A DNA stretch of 64,000 nucleotides from Cyanobium sp. ATX 6F1 (lineage in GTDB: Bacteria > Cyanobacteriota > Cyanobacteriia > PCC-6307 > Cyanobiaceae). The stretch is taken from contig NZ_JAGQCS010000005.1 in NCBI RefSeq assembly GCF_024346315.1, positions 124,001-188,000 of the forward strand, read 5' to 3'. The stretch's first letter is position 1; each line of letters opens with the position of its first letter. Made by a program: the position numbers and the translations under genes. Positions 1 through 9,156 of the stretch are shown here, piece after piece. A model generated the notes under the pieces. The model worked only from the letters and a program-made list of their open reading frames with translations. It ran no database searches and had not been told where the DNA came from.

Positions 1-136
1 GCTCCAAGTGGGTTCCTGGCGAATCCATCCACTAAAACTCAATCAGCTCGCTTATAAATTGGCCTGCCCTAATGCTAAACACTTCAAAAAATATCGGCCA
101 ATACAGAAACATAAATATTTATGTATCAGCCATGTC

Positions 137-1123
137 TCAAATCGCACTTCTGAAATACCCCAATGCCGAATGGAAGAAACGCAGCCAAGGCCTTGGCATC
201 AGAAGAAGGGGGAAGCATGTTATCCAGAAAACTGGGTAACGATATAGGGCCGGAATCAAATTCAGCAAAGCATGACGCTCTGATTGCATTCCCTGAAATA
301 CGGTCGCACCACGACGAGAAGAGTAGATAACCCTAGGCAGATATGAATACAGATAGGTAGTAATTAGAGCCAACTCTAACTTTCGATTGCCTCGTGTGCT
401 CTCTTGAACAAATTTTGGATAATTGACCCCAAAAGTCCTTAGCTGCTGATACCCTCCGCTATTGCCCAAAGTAGCAAACACACAAGGCTCCTTGGATGCA
501 ATAAGAACAGAGGCTCGGCAAAGTAATGGAAGAATCCATCCCAATTGAATAAGAGACGTACCCAAACCTTCTTCAATCTGAACGAGTCCAACCCCCCTAG
601 AACGCATTGACAAAGAATTAACAACCCAAGAGCTTACAAAAGTAGTCCTTATGTTTATCTTTCGAGCATAGTCAAGCATCTCGAACGACTCCAACTCGAG
701 CTCCTGAAGCCTTGGCATGGAGATCTCGTAAATATTTGGCGCCCAATAAGATTCTAAATATAGAAGTGTTGGGCGAATTGTATATAGCTTTTGCAGTAGC
801 TTTCCGATTAATCCTTGGCGCGGCATATCATCATCGCTAATTATCCAAAAATAGTGGGTCTTGACCCTAGAAAACAACTCTAGAAAAATTCGATCTGGGC
901 CAATATTGGATTCTAATCTAAATGAAGACACAAAAGGATTCTTGGCCAAAAAGTTTTTGACAAACTCTGCAGTGCCATCATTACTACCATTATCACCGAT
1001 TACAAGATGAACATCAGCCTCAAGTCCGCAAAGCTCTGACTCAAGGGAAGATAAAAGCCGAACAAGAAAGCCAAGCCGATTAAAAGTGGGAACTAGAATT
1101 GTCAGAAGCTTTTTATGACTCAT
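137..1123 (-). CDS. Family 2 glycosyltransferase
   Basis: Predicted 328-residue GT-A (GT2) glycosyltransferase that would transfer a sugar from a nucleotide donor to a growing surface glycan at the cytoplasmic membrane face. The N-terminus reads ILVPTFNR, followed by IGDNGSNDGT and, near residue 100, the acidic cluster ISDDDM, which fits the metal/nucleotide-binding DXD region. The chosen ATG at 1123 overlaps the flippase stop as ATGA; a longer reading from 1174 would run into the flippase gene. It is the last gene of the minus-strand operon starting with rfbF. Base composition is clearly AT-richer than the window average, as in the flippase gene, which suggests transfer. Donor and acceptor cannot be read from the sequence. 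Confidence 0.85.
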   Translation of the reverse strand: MSHKKLLTILVPTFNRLGFLVRLLSSLESELCGLEADVHLVIGDNGSNDGTAEFVKNFLAKNPFVSSFRLESNIGPDRIFLELFSRVKTHYFWIISDDDMPRQGLIGKLLQKLYTIRPTLLYLESYWAPNIYEISMPRLQELELESFEMLDYARKINIRTTFVSSWVVNSLSMRSRGVGLVQIEEGLGTSLIQLGWILPLLCRASVLIASKEPCVFATLGNSGGYQQLRTFGVNYPKFVQESTRGNRKLELALITTYLYSYLPRVIYSSRRGATVFQGMQSERHALLNLIPALYRYPVFWITCFPLLLMPRPWLRFFHSALGYFRSAI

Positions 1124-2421
1124 GCCAAATGAGATGCCTTCACTATCTTGAACACCCGAAATGCGAAGAAACAAGACATCAAACTTACAACTGAATAGCC
1201 AAGAAGCATTGTGCTCAGATTCATCCTGCTGCCAATAATTAATACCGGCAGCATGGCCAATGCGGTAAAGATAGATACCATTAAAAGTGGCTCATCTCTG
1301 TGAGCACGCAGATAAATCGACAAGCAATACGTGATGCCAATAAACAGCGTTGCAGTAGCAATTAGCCAGATGTCAACTGGGTCAAGGATTCTAGTGGCTA
1401 AGATTGGCCATTGCTGCACTCCAAACAATGCCCCTAGGGCTGCGCCTTGTGTCACTAGAACTAGAGATATTATTGACAATCGAAGACTTCGAAAAAATAG
1501 ACAATCTAATGAGATAAACTCTCCATTGGCAATCATTTTTGCAAAGTCTGGCGCCAGCGCCGTTGTGAACGTGCTGCCTACAACAAGTAATGAACTCATG
1601 ACATTCATAATCAAACCAAGCCTTCCAGCGACTGCTGGCCCAAAAGATCTGAATGCAATCGGTGTAAATAGCTGAAAGATGAAGTATCCACTGATCCAGC
1701 TGAGCGAAATCTTCCATTGCATCGGGAAGATTTTGACCTTCCATAGTGCCAATAAATCCCGCCTTGCAAGCGAACTTCCTTGACGCATCTTTCGATAGGG
1801 CGCCGCTAGAGGATGCTGATAAAGCCAATAAGTAGAAAACATCGCGGCGGTCAAAGGAATGGCAACGGCAGCCCAAAGCTTGAGCCCAGAACTCAGCGCC
1901 AATAGAAAGAATAGACTCCCAAAGATGCTCTGCTTAGTTCTCATCGCTGACACATCAGCCATGCAGCCTATTGCCTCAAGGTAAGTGAGCTTTCCACTTT
2001 GAGCTAGATTCCACGCCGTGGCCGCTGAGAGCATCAACCATGGCGCCATCCAATCTACCGATGAGTGACTACTCTTAGAGAAGAAAACAAAGCCAACCGT
2101 AGTACTTACAACAAAGAATCCAAGCGCCATCGCCCGATACACTAATCGGGTTGACAATAGAGTTGCAAACTGTGAATTGTCATCAGGATTATTTCTAGGC
2201 TTGCCGTCGCTTTGGCTTGCATGCTGAGCCGAAAAGATATATATCAATACCTGACCCAAGCCTAATTCGAAGAAAACCTGAAGCGCGATCAACGAGTAGA
2301 AGGTAAAATAATAACCCTGCTCAACAGTATCAAGAAAAAATGGAATCGCCAAGAAGGCTAGAATGCCAGAAAGGAAACTCCACCCCCTTAAGACAAGAGT
2401 ATTGATAACATTGCGATTCAT
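1120..2421 (-). CDS. Oligosaccharide flippase, Wzx-like membrane protein
   Basis: A 433-residue, strongly hydrophobic protein with about a dozen predicted membrane segments, in the size range of polysaccharide flippases of the MATE/MVF superfamily (Wzx/RfbX). Such proteins move undecaprenyl-diphosphate-linked oligosaccharide units across the inner membrane. The first segment follows MNRNVINTLVLRGWSFLSG, a short charged N-terminus typical of the family. The stop overlaps the downstream GT2 start by four bases. A 231-base gap separates it from the reductase gene upstream, so an internal promoter is possible. The coding sequence is AT-rich compared with the sugar genes of the same operon. The family call rests on topology and context, since Wzx proteins have little sequence signature. 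Confidence 0.75.
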   Translation of the reverse strand: MNRNVINTLVLRGWSFLSGILAFLAIPFFLDTVEQGYYFTFYSLIALQVFFELGLGQVLIYIFSAQHASQSDGKPRNNPDDNSQFATLLSTRLVYRAMALGFFVVSTTVGFVFFSKSSHSSVDWMAPWLMLSAATAWNLAQSGKLTYLEAIGCMADVSAMRTKQSIFGSLFFLLALSSGLKLWAAVAIPLTAAMFSTYWLYQHPLAAPYRKMRQGSSLARRDLLALWKVKIFPMQWKISLSWISGYFIFQLFTPIAFRSFGPAVAGRLGLIMNVMSSLLVVGSTFTTALAPDFAKMIANGEFISLDCLFFRSLRLSIISLVLVTQGAALGALFGVQQWPILATRILDPVDIWLIATATLFIGITYCLSIYLRAHRDEPLLMVSIFTALAMLPVLIIGSRMNLSTMLLGYSVVSLMSCFFAFRVFKIVKASHLA

Positions 2422-2652
2422 CTCTGCCTCAACCTTGCTGGGCCACAGTGAGTCTAGAGAAGGATTTCAAACTAAAACTCAAAGAAAAATTCCATGAATT
2501 GCACTGTCCATAAAGGATACTCATTCTACACAAATTGAAGCAGGCTCTATGCGAGAACAGCGCGTGCCAACAGAAGATTGGTGTCTAGCCAAGATTCACC
2601 ATTGAAGTAATCTTGCATAAAAAATGCATGCAGCAAAGTATAAAAAACTAAA

Positions 2653-3579
2653 TCAAGCCGCGCGCAGTATACTCATTGCAACCGCCGAATCGATAACTTG
2701 GCCTTCGATTGAGCATAGATTGACTCGAAATACATTAGCAAGGCTACGATAAGCCACACTACTAGCGCTATAAATATCTGGCTTTGAATCTGGATCGACG
2801 TGTAGAATTGGAGCGGGCAGATTAAAGCAATTGGAAACAATTTCTGCAAGGTTTGCCAAATCCACTACTGCATTGACCGTGGCCACCGGGCTCAAAGGAG
2901 GAGTGTCCTCAATAAAAAGCCAGCCTATTGAGAGCTTCGCGATATCTCCCGCATTCCCATACCCCCTTATCACCGGATGGCTGGACTTAACGACGATCCT
3001 CTTTCCCGCAGCGGCTTGCAGCAAAAAGTCACCTAAAGCATACTTCTTCGGATCACGCATCCAGCGGCCGCTCAAGGCATAGATCCGCAACACCATCGTG
3101 GGTGCGATCGAAACTAACAGCCGCTCTTCTTCAAGCTTTAAGCTTCCGTAAAGCCTCTGAGCAGTGGAAAGACGACCGTTGCCTTCAACATATTCATTTT
3201 CCACCAACTTGGCAGCGCCAGAGGAGATCTCCACGACACGTGTCGATGGACTCGCCTCCAAAGCCTTGACCACCCACTCTGTGATCTGGCGATTGGTTGA
3301 AACATACGCCTCTTCCCCCACTTCTTGCAAGCGGTCAGGGGTCAGGAAGGCACAGTGCAAGATGCCCCCTATGGTCTCTTGCCTCGCCAGCATTGGCAAC
3401 GCCTCCAGCGGTTGCACTGGGAGACTGAATCCTCCGGGAAGTTGCAAGCTACCCGCCCGGCTGGCAAAGGCTCGGACACGGAGCTTGAATTCCTCAGGAG
3501 AGAAAATTTTCTGAAGTTCATCGATCGCCGTACGGCCAAACCATCCTGTGGCGCCAGTGACCGCGATCAAGCCCTCCAT
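2653..3579 (-). CDS. NAD(P)-dependent sugar reductase, YerF-like extended SDR
   Basis: A 308-residue extended short-chain dehydrogenase. The Rossmann motif is near the N-terminus (VTGATGWFGR, residues 8-17) and a YGSLK sequence near residue 144 fits the YxxxK catalytic pair. It starts 5 bases after the stop of the ThDP enzyme gene, so the two are surely co-transcribed. In Yersinia pseudotuberculosis O:VI, YerE adds a two-carbon acetyl unit to a CDP-3,6-dideoxy-4-keto sugar and YerF, an SDR, reduces the side-chain ketone to give CDP-yersiniose A. Gene order and enzyme classes match here, so the same reductive step is inferred. It could instead be an epimerase or reductase for another deoxysugar. 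Confidence 0.65.
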   Translation of the reverse strand: MEGLIAVTGATGWFGRTAIDELQKIFSPEEFKLRVRAFASRAGSLQLPGGFSLPVQPLEALPMLARQETIGGILHCAFLTPDRLQEVGEEAYVSTNRQITEWVVKALEASPSTRVVEISSGAAKLVENEYVEGNGRLSTAQRLYGSLKLEEERLLVSIAPTMVLRIYALSGRWMRDPKKYALGDFLLQAAAGKRIVVKSSHPVIRGYGNAGDIAKLSIGWLFIEDTPPLSPVATVNAVVDLANLAEIVSNCFNLPAPILHVDPDSKPDIYSASSVAYRSLANVFRVNLCSIEGQVIDSAVAMSILRAA

Positions 3580-3584
3580 GCCGA

Positions 3585-5348
3585 TCAGGTGGACTCCATC
3601 GACAAAGGGCTTGACTCCGGTTCCATCTCGCCAAAGCGCCTACCGAAAGCCAGCTTTGGATACACCTTGCTGACCTGGGACAGAGTCACCTCAAGCAAAT
3701 AAGGCCCTGGCTCACGCAGCATCCCCGCCAAAGCTTCCTGGGTGAGATTGGATTGGTCGAGACGCTGTGCTGGAATTCCATAGGCCCCAGCCACAGCGAC
3801 GAAATCCGGTGCCGAATAGCCGGTCACCGTGGATTGCAAATTATCGCCGAAATACGACTCCTGGAACTGGCGCACCATTCCATGACAGCTGTTGTTGAAC
3901 AGCAGAATTTTGAGATTAAGTTGGTTGCGGAACAAAGTTTCCAGCTCCTGCAGATTGAGCTGGAAGCTGCCATCGCCGCTCACAAGAATGGTACACGCAT
4001 CAGGTGCCGCCATCGCCGCACCGATCGCTGCAGGAAGACCAAAGCCCATCGCCCCCATGCCACCAGAGGTGAGAAAGCGATCACCCCGATAGAAAGCAAG
4101 GCTCTGAGCGGCCCACATCTGATGCTGGCCTACGTCGGTGACATAGAGCGTTCGATTCTCAGACTTGGCTCCACAAAGTTCCTGAAGCAAAGAGACCGGA
4201 TTGATCTCATTTTCTCCAGCCTGGAACTCCAACTCTGCGGGGAACTGTTGACGAAGGCTGGTGATCCGATGCTGCCAGGCCAGAGGGGTTGAACCAAGGG
4301 GTGGCTGGGGAGTGGCCCGCGTCATTGCAGCGGCCAACTCAGCAATGCTTGCCTGAACAGCCTGCTGGGGTTTGATGCGTACTCCGATCTCTGCGGTATC
4401 CACATCCACCTGCCAGATCTGCTTGCCCTCACAAAAGCTCTCCAGGTCAGCCCCGGTTTGGCGAATGTCTAGGCGGCTGCCGACCACCACCAGCAGGTCC
4501 GCCTCCCCCAGGATCTTGTTAGCCCACCGATTGCCATAGGACCCGATAAAGCCCACCCGCTGGGGATCGCTGGGGCCGAGCACATCCACGGCCATCAGCG
4601 AGAGCACCACGGGAATGGCCAGATGGGCGCTGATTCGTCTGGCTGCCTCTCTGTTTTGAAAGCTCGAAGCACCACCTCCGAGGAGTAACAGTGGTCGCTC
4701 GGCTCGGGCAATGGCCTCGAGAAGATCAGCCACTCGGCCTGCCAAAACACCTTCCTGGGTAGAAAAAGCCGGAGTGGGAGCGATCCATTGGCGTGCCTGC
4801 TCAATGGCTAGATCAGCAAGTTCTGGCGGGATATTTTCTGCCTGGACATTCATCGGAATGTCTACCAGGCAGGGGCCCTGACGACCCTCCAAGGCAACCT
4901 CAAAGGCAGTCACCAGAACACTTGGCAGATCAGCCGCCTGCCTCACTTGAACGGCCCACTTACAGATCGGACGGGCCATAGTCACGATATCGGTCTCCTG
5001 AAAACCCAGCTGCCGGACACCGGTTTCAGCTTTCAGCTCATGGGTGTTCACCTGCCCAGTGATGAATACCGCCGGCGTTGAATCGAAGTAACAGCTACCG
5101 ATGGATGTGAGCAGATTGGTGGCGCCCGGGCCACTGGTGGCCAGGGCAACACCGGGAACGCCACTCACCCGCGCAAAGCCTTCGGCGGAGAAGCCCGCTC
5201 CTTGCTCGTGATGGCAGGAAACAATCTGAATAGCAGTAGTGCGGCTCAGGGAATCCAGCAGGTGGGTGATCATGCCACCCACCAGCTCGAAGGTATGGGT
5301 CACACCTCTTGCTTCGAGATATCGGGCGACGAAATCAGAGGCCTTCAT
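3585..5348 (-). CDS. ThDP-dependent acetolactate-synthase-like enzyme (YerE-like)
   Basis: A 587-residue protein with the three-domain layout of acetohydroxyacid synthases. The N-terminal domain carries HHEQGA, whose glutamate activates the cofactor. The middle domain resembles the FAD/DHS domain. The C-terminal domain has GDGSFQ plus NN about 27 residues on, the Mg-ThDP motif. The regulatory subunit of acetolactate synthase is absent and the gene lies inside a CDP-deoxysugar operon, overlapping the rfbH stop as ATGA. This fits YerE, a flavin-containing ThDP enzyme that decarboxylates pyruvate and adds the acetyl unit to C4 of a CDP-3,6-dideoxy-4-ketohexose. The enzyme class is secure; the sugar substrate is inferred from the neighbours. 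Confidence 0.75.
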   Translation of the reverse strand: MKASDFVARYLEARGVTHTFELVGGMITHLLDSLSRTTAIQIVSCHHEQGAGFSAEGFARVSGVPGVALATSGPGATNLLTSIGSCYFDSTPAVFITGQVNTHELKAETGVRQLGFQETDIVTMARPICKWAVQVRQAADLPSVLVTAFEVALEGRQGPCLVDIPMNVQAENIPPELADLAIEQARQWIAPTPAFSTQEGVLAGRVADLLEAIARAERPLLLLGGGASSFQNREAARRISAHLAIPVVLSLMAVDVLGPSDPQRVGFIGSYGNRWANKILGEADLLVVVGSRLDIRQTGADLESFCEGKQIWQVDVDTAEIGVRIKPQQAVQASIAELAAAMTRATPQPPLGSTPLAWQHRITSLRQQFPAELEFQAGENEINPVSLLQELCGAKSENRTLYVTDVGQHQMWAAQSLAFYRGDRFLTSGGMGAMGFGLPAAIGAAMAAPDACTILVSGDGSFQLNLQELETLFRNQLNLKILLFNNSCHGMVRQFQESYFGDNLQSTVTGYSAPDFVAVAGAYGIPAQRLDQSNLTQEALAGMLREPGPYLLEVTLSQVSKVYPKLAFGRRFGEMEPESSPLSMEST

Positions 5349-6880
5349 ACATATGTCCCAGCCATGACTCCAGCCGCACCGGCTCGCTCTGCGACGAAGG
5401 CATGGATGATCCCAATCTCCCGATCGATCATCTCCTCGGTGAGTCCTGGATAGGTACCGAGGAACAAGGCCTGCTGCATCAACTGATCGGCTCCGGGCAA
5501 TTCGTCCACCGCCAACCGCATGGCCTCGGGGCGATCTTTCCGCAGCTGCACAAAGGCAGGCTGCCTTAGCAGGTTGCCGCCAAACAGCATGCGGGTGCCC
5601 ACGCCCTGCTCCGCCAGATACCGGCCCATATCAGAGCTGCTGAAAGGCGCCTCGGCCTTCACGAGGAGCAGGAAACCAAACCAACTACAGTCCGTGCGGC
5701 ATTCGCTGGCATCCCAGCTGCAGTCACCTGTAGTGGCCGCGTAACCCGTGGCATGGGTGGGCAGGGAGAAACTCAGCACCTCCGACAACCCATCCAGCCC
5801 CCTGCGCAGGCGCTCCCAGTTGCGCTTACGGGCCTCAATGAAGGCAGGCAAACGGCGCAACTGCACCCTTCCGATGGCCGCCTGCGGATCGAGAGGTTTG
5901 AGGTTGTAGCCGAAGTGGGAATAGATGTACTTATGGTCATATCCCTTGGGTAGTTCCCCCAACTGCCAGTCGTAGCGCTTGTTGCAGGTGTCGTCCTTAC
6001 CGCTGGGGCACCAGCAATCACGACCCCAATCGCGCAGGCTCTCAACGATGCGCCGCAGCAGGGCACTGCTCACAATGTTGACTGAGCCGCCCTCGCCCAT
6101 GGTGAGGTGATGGGGCGGGTAAAAGCTCTGGGTACTCAGATCGCCCCATGTCCCCGTCCAGCGCGCCACCCGATCGGGGCCCTCATCGAGGCCTGGGCTG
6201 TTCTCAGAAATGCCCAGGGATTCCGCCAGCACCCGGGGCATCGAATAGCTGCATCCCAGGGCATCGCAATTGTCTTCGACAAGCCAGAGGTTGTGCCTGC
6301 GGCAGAAGGCCAGCACAGCTCCTAGATCGAAGGGATTCCCCAGGGCATGGGCCAGCATCACCGCCTTCGATTTGCCAGGGCTGTAGGCCATCTCCAGCTG
6401 GTCGACCCGCACATTAGAAGTGCTCGGATCATTGTCGACAAACACCGGTACACAACCGTTCTGCAGGATCGGCGTGACGGTGGTAGGGAAGCCGGCGGCG
6501 CAGGTGATCACCTCATCGCCCGGCTTCAAGCGCCGCTCGGTGGGCAGCAGGTGGGATGTGAGTGCCGAGAGAGCCAGCAGGTTCGCCGACGATCCTGAGT
6601 TCACTGCCAGGCAGGCCCGCACCCCCAGAAAGGCCGCCAGTTCGTTCTGGAAGGCCTCGCCTTCCTTGCCTAGCGTCAGCCAGAAATCCAGCGTGCTCGA
6701 GACCGCCGCCTCAACCTCGTCTTCTGTGAACACACGCCCCGCGTAGGGGATCGGACCGCTGCCGTTGCTGCTGGGTCGCAACGGATCAGAAGCTGGGCGA
6801 AAGGAGGCATGCACCTGGAGGGCGTACTCCCGGGTAAGGTCGAGGATCTGCGCTTTGAGCGCCTGGGGGGTGGGTGGCAT
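5345..6880 (-). CDS. rfbH: CDP-4-dehydro-6-deoxyglucose 3-dehydratase (E1)
   Basis: A PMP/[2Fe-2S]-dependent dehydratase that removes the C3 hydroxyl of CDP-4-keto-6-deoxyglucose. The usual PLP lysine is replaced by histidine in SFYPPHHLTMGEGG, the hallmark that separates E1/DdhC from sugar aminotransferases. Iron-sulfur cysteines are visible as DCWC and DTCNKR. At 511 residues it is longer than the roughly 440 usual for the family. The extra length lies mainly in a segment before the GTWGDL motif and a Cys/Trp-rich loop near residue 385. E1 normally needs a reductase (E3, DdhD); none is seen in the window, so electrons probably come from elsewhere. It lies 60 bases after rfbG. Confidence 0.9.
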   Translation of the reverse strand: MPPTPQALKAQILDLTREYALQVHASFRPASDPLRPSSNGSGPIPYAGRVFTEDEVEAAVSSTLDFWLTLGKEGEAFQNELAAFLGVRACLAVNSGSSANLLALSALTSHLLPTERRLKPGDEVITCAAGFPTTVTPILQNGCVPVFVDNDPSTSNVRVDQLEMAYSPGKSKAVMLAHALGNPFDLGAVLAFCRRHNLWLVEDNCDALGCSYSMPRVLAESLGISENSPGLDEGPDRVARWTGTWGDLSTQSFYPPHHLTMGEGGSVNIVSSALLRRIVESLRDWGRDCWCPSGKDDTCNKRYDWQLGELPKGYDHKYIYSHFGYNLKPLDPQAAIGRVQLRRLPAFIEARKRNWERLRRGLDGLSEVLSFSLPTHATGYAATTGDCSWDASECRTDCSWFGFLLLVKAEAPFSSSDMGRYLAEQGVGTRMLFGGNLLRQPAFVQLRKDRPEAMRLAVDELPGADQLMQQALFLGTYPGLTEEMIDREIGIIHAFVAERAGAAGVMAGTYV

Positions 6881-6940
6881 CGAAAGGAGTACGGCGTTGA
6901 CAGGAATGAGCGGGAAGGGAAGCCTGTAAAGGGGGCGACG

Positions 6941-8020
6941 CTAAGCGGAGCGGGCGTAGGCCTCGATGTCGGCCCGGCAACACCCCGTTGGATCGGATCC
7001 AGCGTGGACGGAGCGATACCAGCCCACGGTGCGCTCGATCGTCTGGGCGAAGTCCCAACGCGGCCTCCAGCCAAGCTGGTGATGGGCCTTGTCGATTTGG
7101 AGGTGCAGCAGGTTGGCCTCATGGACCGCCGCTGGATCGCCCTGGTCCACCCAGCGGCCATTCCAGTGCTCGAGGATCGATTCCACCAGCTCCCGCACAG
7201 GGCGATTACTGGCCAGGGTGGGGCCAAAATTGAAGGCCTCTACCGGAGGTTCTGAGCTGGTGGCCAGGCGCTCGGCCAGCTGCAGGTAGCCACCGAGCGG
7301 CTCCAGCACGTGCTGCCAGGGGCGGGTGGCGCCAGGGTTGCGCACGGCGATGGGCTCTCCTGCCGCCAGGGCGCGCATGGCATCGGGCACGATCCGATCC
7401 GCGGCCCAGTCGCCTCCGCCGATCACGTTGCCGGCCCGGGCCGTGGCGATACGCAAGTGGTTGCTCTGATGGGGCGCCGTGCCGCAGAAGCTGGCCCGCC
7501 AGCTGGCGATGGCGATCTCAGCGCCGGCCTTGCTCGCGCTGTAAGGGTCGTGGCCGCCCAAGGGGTCGTTCTCGCGGTAGCCGTAGAGCCACTCTTGGTT
7601 CTGATAGACCTTATCAGTGGTCACCATCACCACGGCACAGGGATGGGATAAAGGCTTGAGCGCCTCCAGCAGGTGGAGGGAGCCCATCACATTGGTGGCC
7701 CAGGTGCCCAGGGGATCGAGATAGCTGCGTCGCACCAAGGGCTGGGCGGCCAGGTGCAGCACGATCTCCGGTTGGGCCTCCTGCACCCATTGGCTGAGGA
7801 CCTCCCGATCGGTCAGATCAGACTCAAGGTGAAGAAACCTCCCATTTAGGGCAGGCTGCAACGCACGAAAGAGGTTGGGGGCCGGCTCGGCCTCCAGGGC
7901 ATAGCCCCACACCTCAGCGCCAAGCTCCACCAGCCACATAAGCAGCCAACTGCCCTTGAAACCGGTGTGGCCCGTGAGCAAGACGCGCTTGCCAGGCCAA
8001 AAACTTGAATCTGGGTTCAT
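6941..8020 (-). CDS. rfbG: CDP-glucose 4,6-dehydratase
   Basis: A 359-residue extended SDR that converts CDP-D-glucose to CDP-4-keto-6-deoxy-D-glucose using bound NAD. It shows the Rossmann motif TGHTGFKGSW at the N-terminus, with the FKGSW variant typical of RfbG, and the catalytic YSASK near residue 160. The ATG at 8020 was chosen because it shares one base with the rfbF stop (TGATG); the longer reading from 8056 lies within rfbF. It supplies the substrate of the RfbH dehydratase encoded next. Confidence 0.93.
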   Translation of the reverse strand: MNPDSSFWPGKRVLLTGHTGFKGSWLLMWLVELGAEVWGYALEAEPAPNLFRALQPALNGRFLHLESDLTDREVLSQWVQEAQPEIVLHLAAQPLVRRSYLDPLGTWATNVMGSLHLLEALKPLSHPCAVVMVTTDKVYQNQEWLYGYRENDPLGGHDPYSASKAGAEIAIASWRASFCGTAPHQSNHLRIATARAGNVIGGGDWAADRIVPDAMRALAAGEPIAVRNPGATRPWQHVLEPLGGYLQLAERLATSSEPPVEAFNFGPTLASNRPVRELVESILEHWNGRWVDQGDPAAVHEANLLHLQIDKAHHQLGWRPRWDFAQTIERTVGWYRSVHAGSDPTGCCRADIEAYARSA

Positions 8021-8790
8021 CACCAGACTTTCCAAGGGGCGTGGCGGGATTCCCAAAGCTCCTCCAAGTTCACCCGGTCGCGCAGGGTATCCATTGGCTG
8101 CCAGAAGCCTGTGTGCTTATACGCCGCCAATTGCCCATCCTTAGCCAGGCTTCGCAGCGGCTCCTGCTCCCAGATTATCTGGTCGTCAGTGATGCGCTCG
8201 ATCACTGAGGGCTCAAGCACGAAGTATCCGCCGTTGATCCAGCCCCCATCTCCTTCGGGCTTTTCCTGAAAGCCATGAACGATGTTCTGCTCGTTAAAGT
8301 TCAGGGCACCAAAGCGACCCGGAGGCTGTACAGCCGTAAGGGTGGCCTCGAGGCCGTGGCTGCGATGAAAAGCCAACAAGGCTGTGATGTCGACATCGGC
8401 AACCCCGTCGCCATAGGTGAAGCAGAACGACTCATCGTTGATGTAATTCCTGACCCGCTTGAGCCGTCCACCTGTGAGCGTGGCTTCTCCTGTGTCCACC
8501 AAGGTCACCTTCCACGGCTCGGCCGCCTGGCGGTGCACCTCCATGTGGTTGAGATCCATGTGGAAGGTGACATCGCTCGTGTGAAGGAAGTAGTTGGCGA
8601 AATACTCCTTGATCACATAACCCTTGTAGCCACAGCAGATTACAAATTCGTTGATGCCGTGATGGCTGTAGGTTTTGAGGATGTGCCAAAGGATCGGCTT
8701 GCCGCCGATTTCCACCATCGGCTTGGGCTTGAGGTGGGTTTCTTCGCTGATGCGAGTGCCTAAGCCCCCGGCGAGAATAACGGCTTTCAC
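8020..8790 (-). CDS. rfbF: Glucose-1-phosphate cytidylyltransferase
   Basis: First gene of the CDP-deoxysugar operon, 256 residues, the normal family length. It makes CDP-glucose from CTP and glucose 1-phosphate. The nucleotidyltransferase signature LAGGLGTRISEETHLKPKPM is at the N-terminus, and a YGDGVADVD segment near residue 125 provides the metal-binding aspartates. It starts about 55 bases downstream of the vapC stop, so a promoter should lie in or before that gap. With rfbG and rfbH it forms the standard entry into CDP-3,6-dideoxyhexoses and their branched derivatives. Confidence 0.95.
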   Translation of the reverse strand: MKAVILAGGLGTRISEETHLKPKPMVEIGGKPILWHILKTYSHHGINEFVICCGYKGYVIKEYFANYFLHTSDVTFHMDLNHMEVHRQAAEPWKVTLVDTGEATLTGGRLKRVRNYINDESFCFTYGDGVADVDITALLAFHRSHGLEATLTAVQPPGRFGALNFNEQNIVHGFQEKPEGDGGWINGGYFVLEPSVIERITDDQIIWEQEPLRSLAKDGQLAAYKHTGFWQPMDTLRDRVNLEELWESRHAPWKVW

Positions 8791-8844
8791 TGTGATACTT
8801 AGCGCAACAAATGTATAGCCGCCAGAGAATTCAGCGGTGAAGGA

Positions 8845-9156
8845 TCAGACCAGCCTGGAGATAGAAAGATTGGCCTCGCTGGCCATTGGAACCAGTTCAA
8901 GGCTAATGCGCTGGTCAAAGCTCACAAATCGGCCTCCCTTGGCGGCGTCAAGCTCCAGTAGGTAGGCATCGGTGATCTGAAGGGGTCCCAAGAGCAGGTC
9001 CCAGCGATTGAGGCCGTGCTGCAACAGGCTGATCTCCTGAGACCAAAACTGATGACTGGCGTCTTCGCAGGCCTCTACCAAGCGCTCTGCCAAATGCGCC
9101 ACAGGCCGAGGATCGAGCAGGGCGATGATCACATTGATGTCGAGCAATGCGCTCAT
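8845..9156 (-). CDS. PIN-domain VapC-like toxin, internally shortened
   Basis: Predicted 103-residue PIN-domain ribonuclease of a toxin-antitoxin pair. The N-terminus ALLDINVIIALLDP carries the first catalytic aspartate, and the C-terminal half (ITDAYLLELDAAKGGRFVSFD) carries the later acidic residues. Family members of this type are usually about 130-140 residues. The middle part, which normally carries a TENGFLRV-like stretch with a conserved acid, appears to be missing between the helix after the first strand and HQFWSQEISLL. The toxin may therefore be inactive. The ATG at 9156 overlaps the antitoxin stop as TGATG. Confidence 0.7.
   Translation of the reverse strand: MSALLDINVIIALLDPRPVAHLAERLVEACEDASHQFWSQEISLLQHGLNRWDLLLGPLQITDAYLLELDAAKGGRFVSFDQRISLELVPMASEANLSISRLV

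Noticed and set aside
1-247. A 79-residue plus-strand ORF at the left edge
   Set aside because: It overlaps the GT2 gene antisense, has no recognisable motif, and is too short to support without other evidence.
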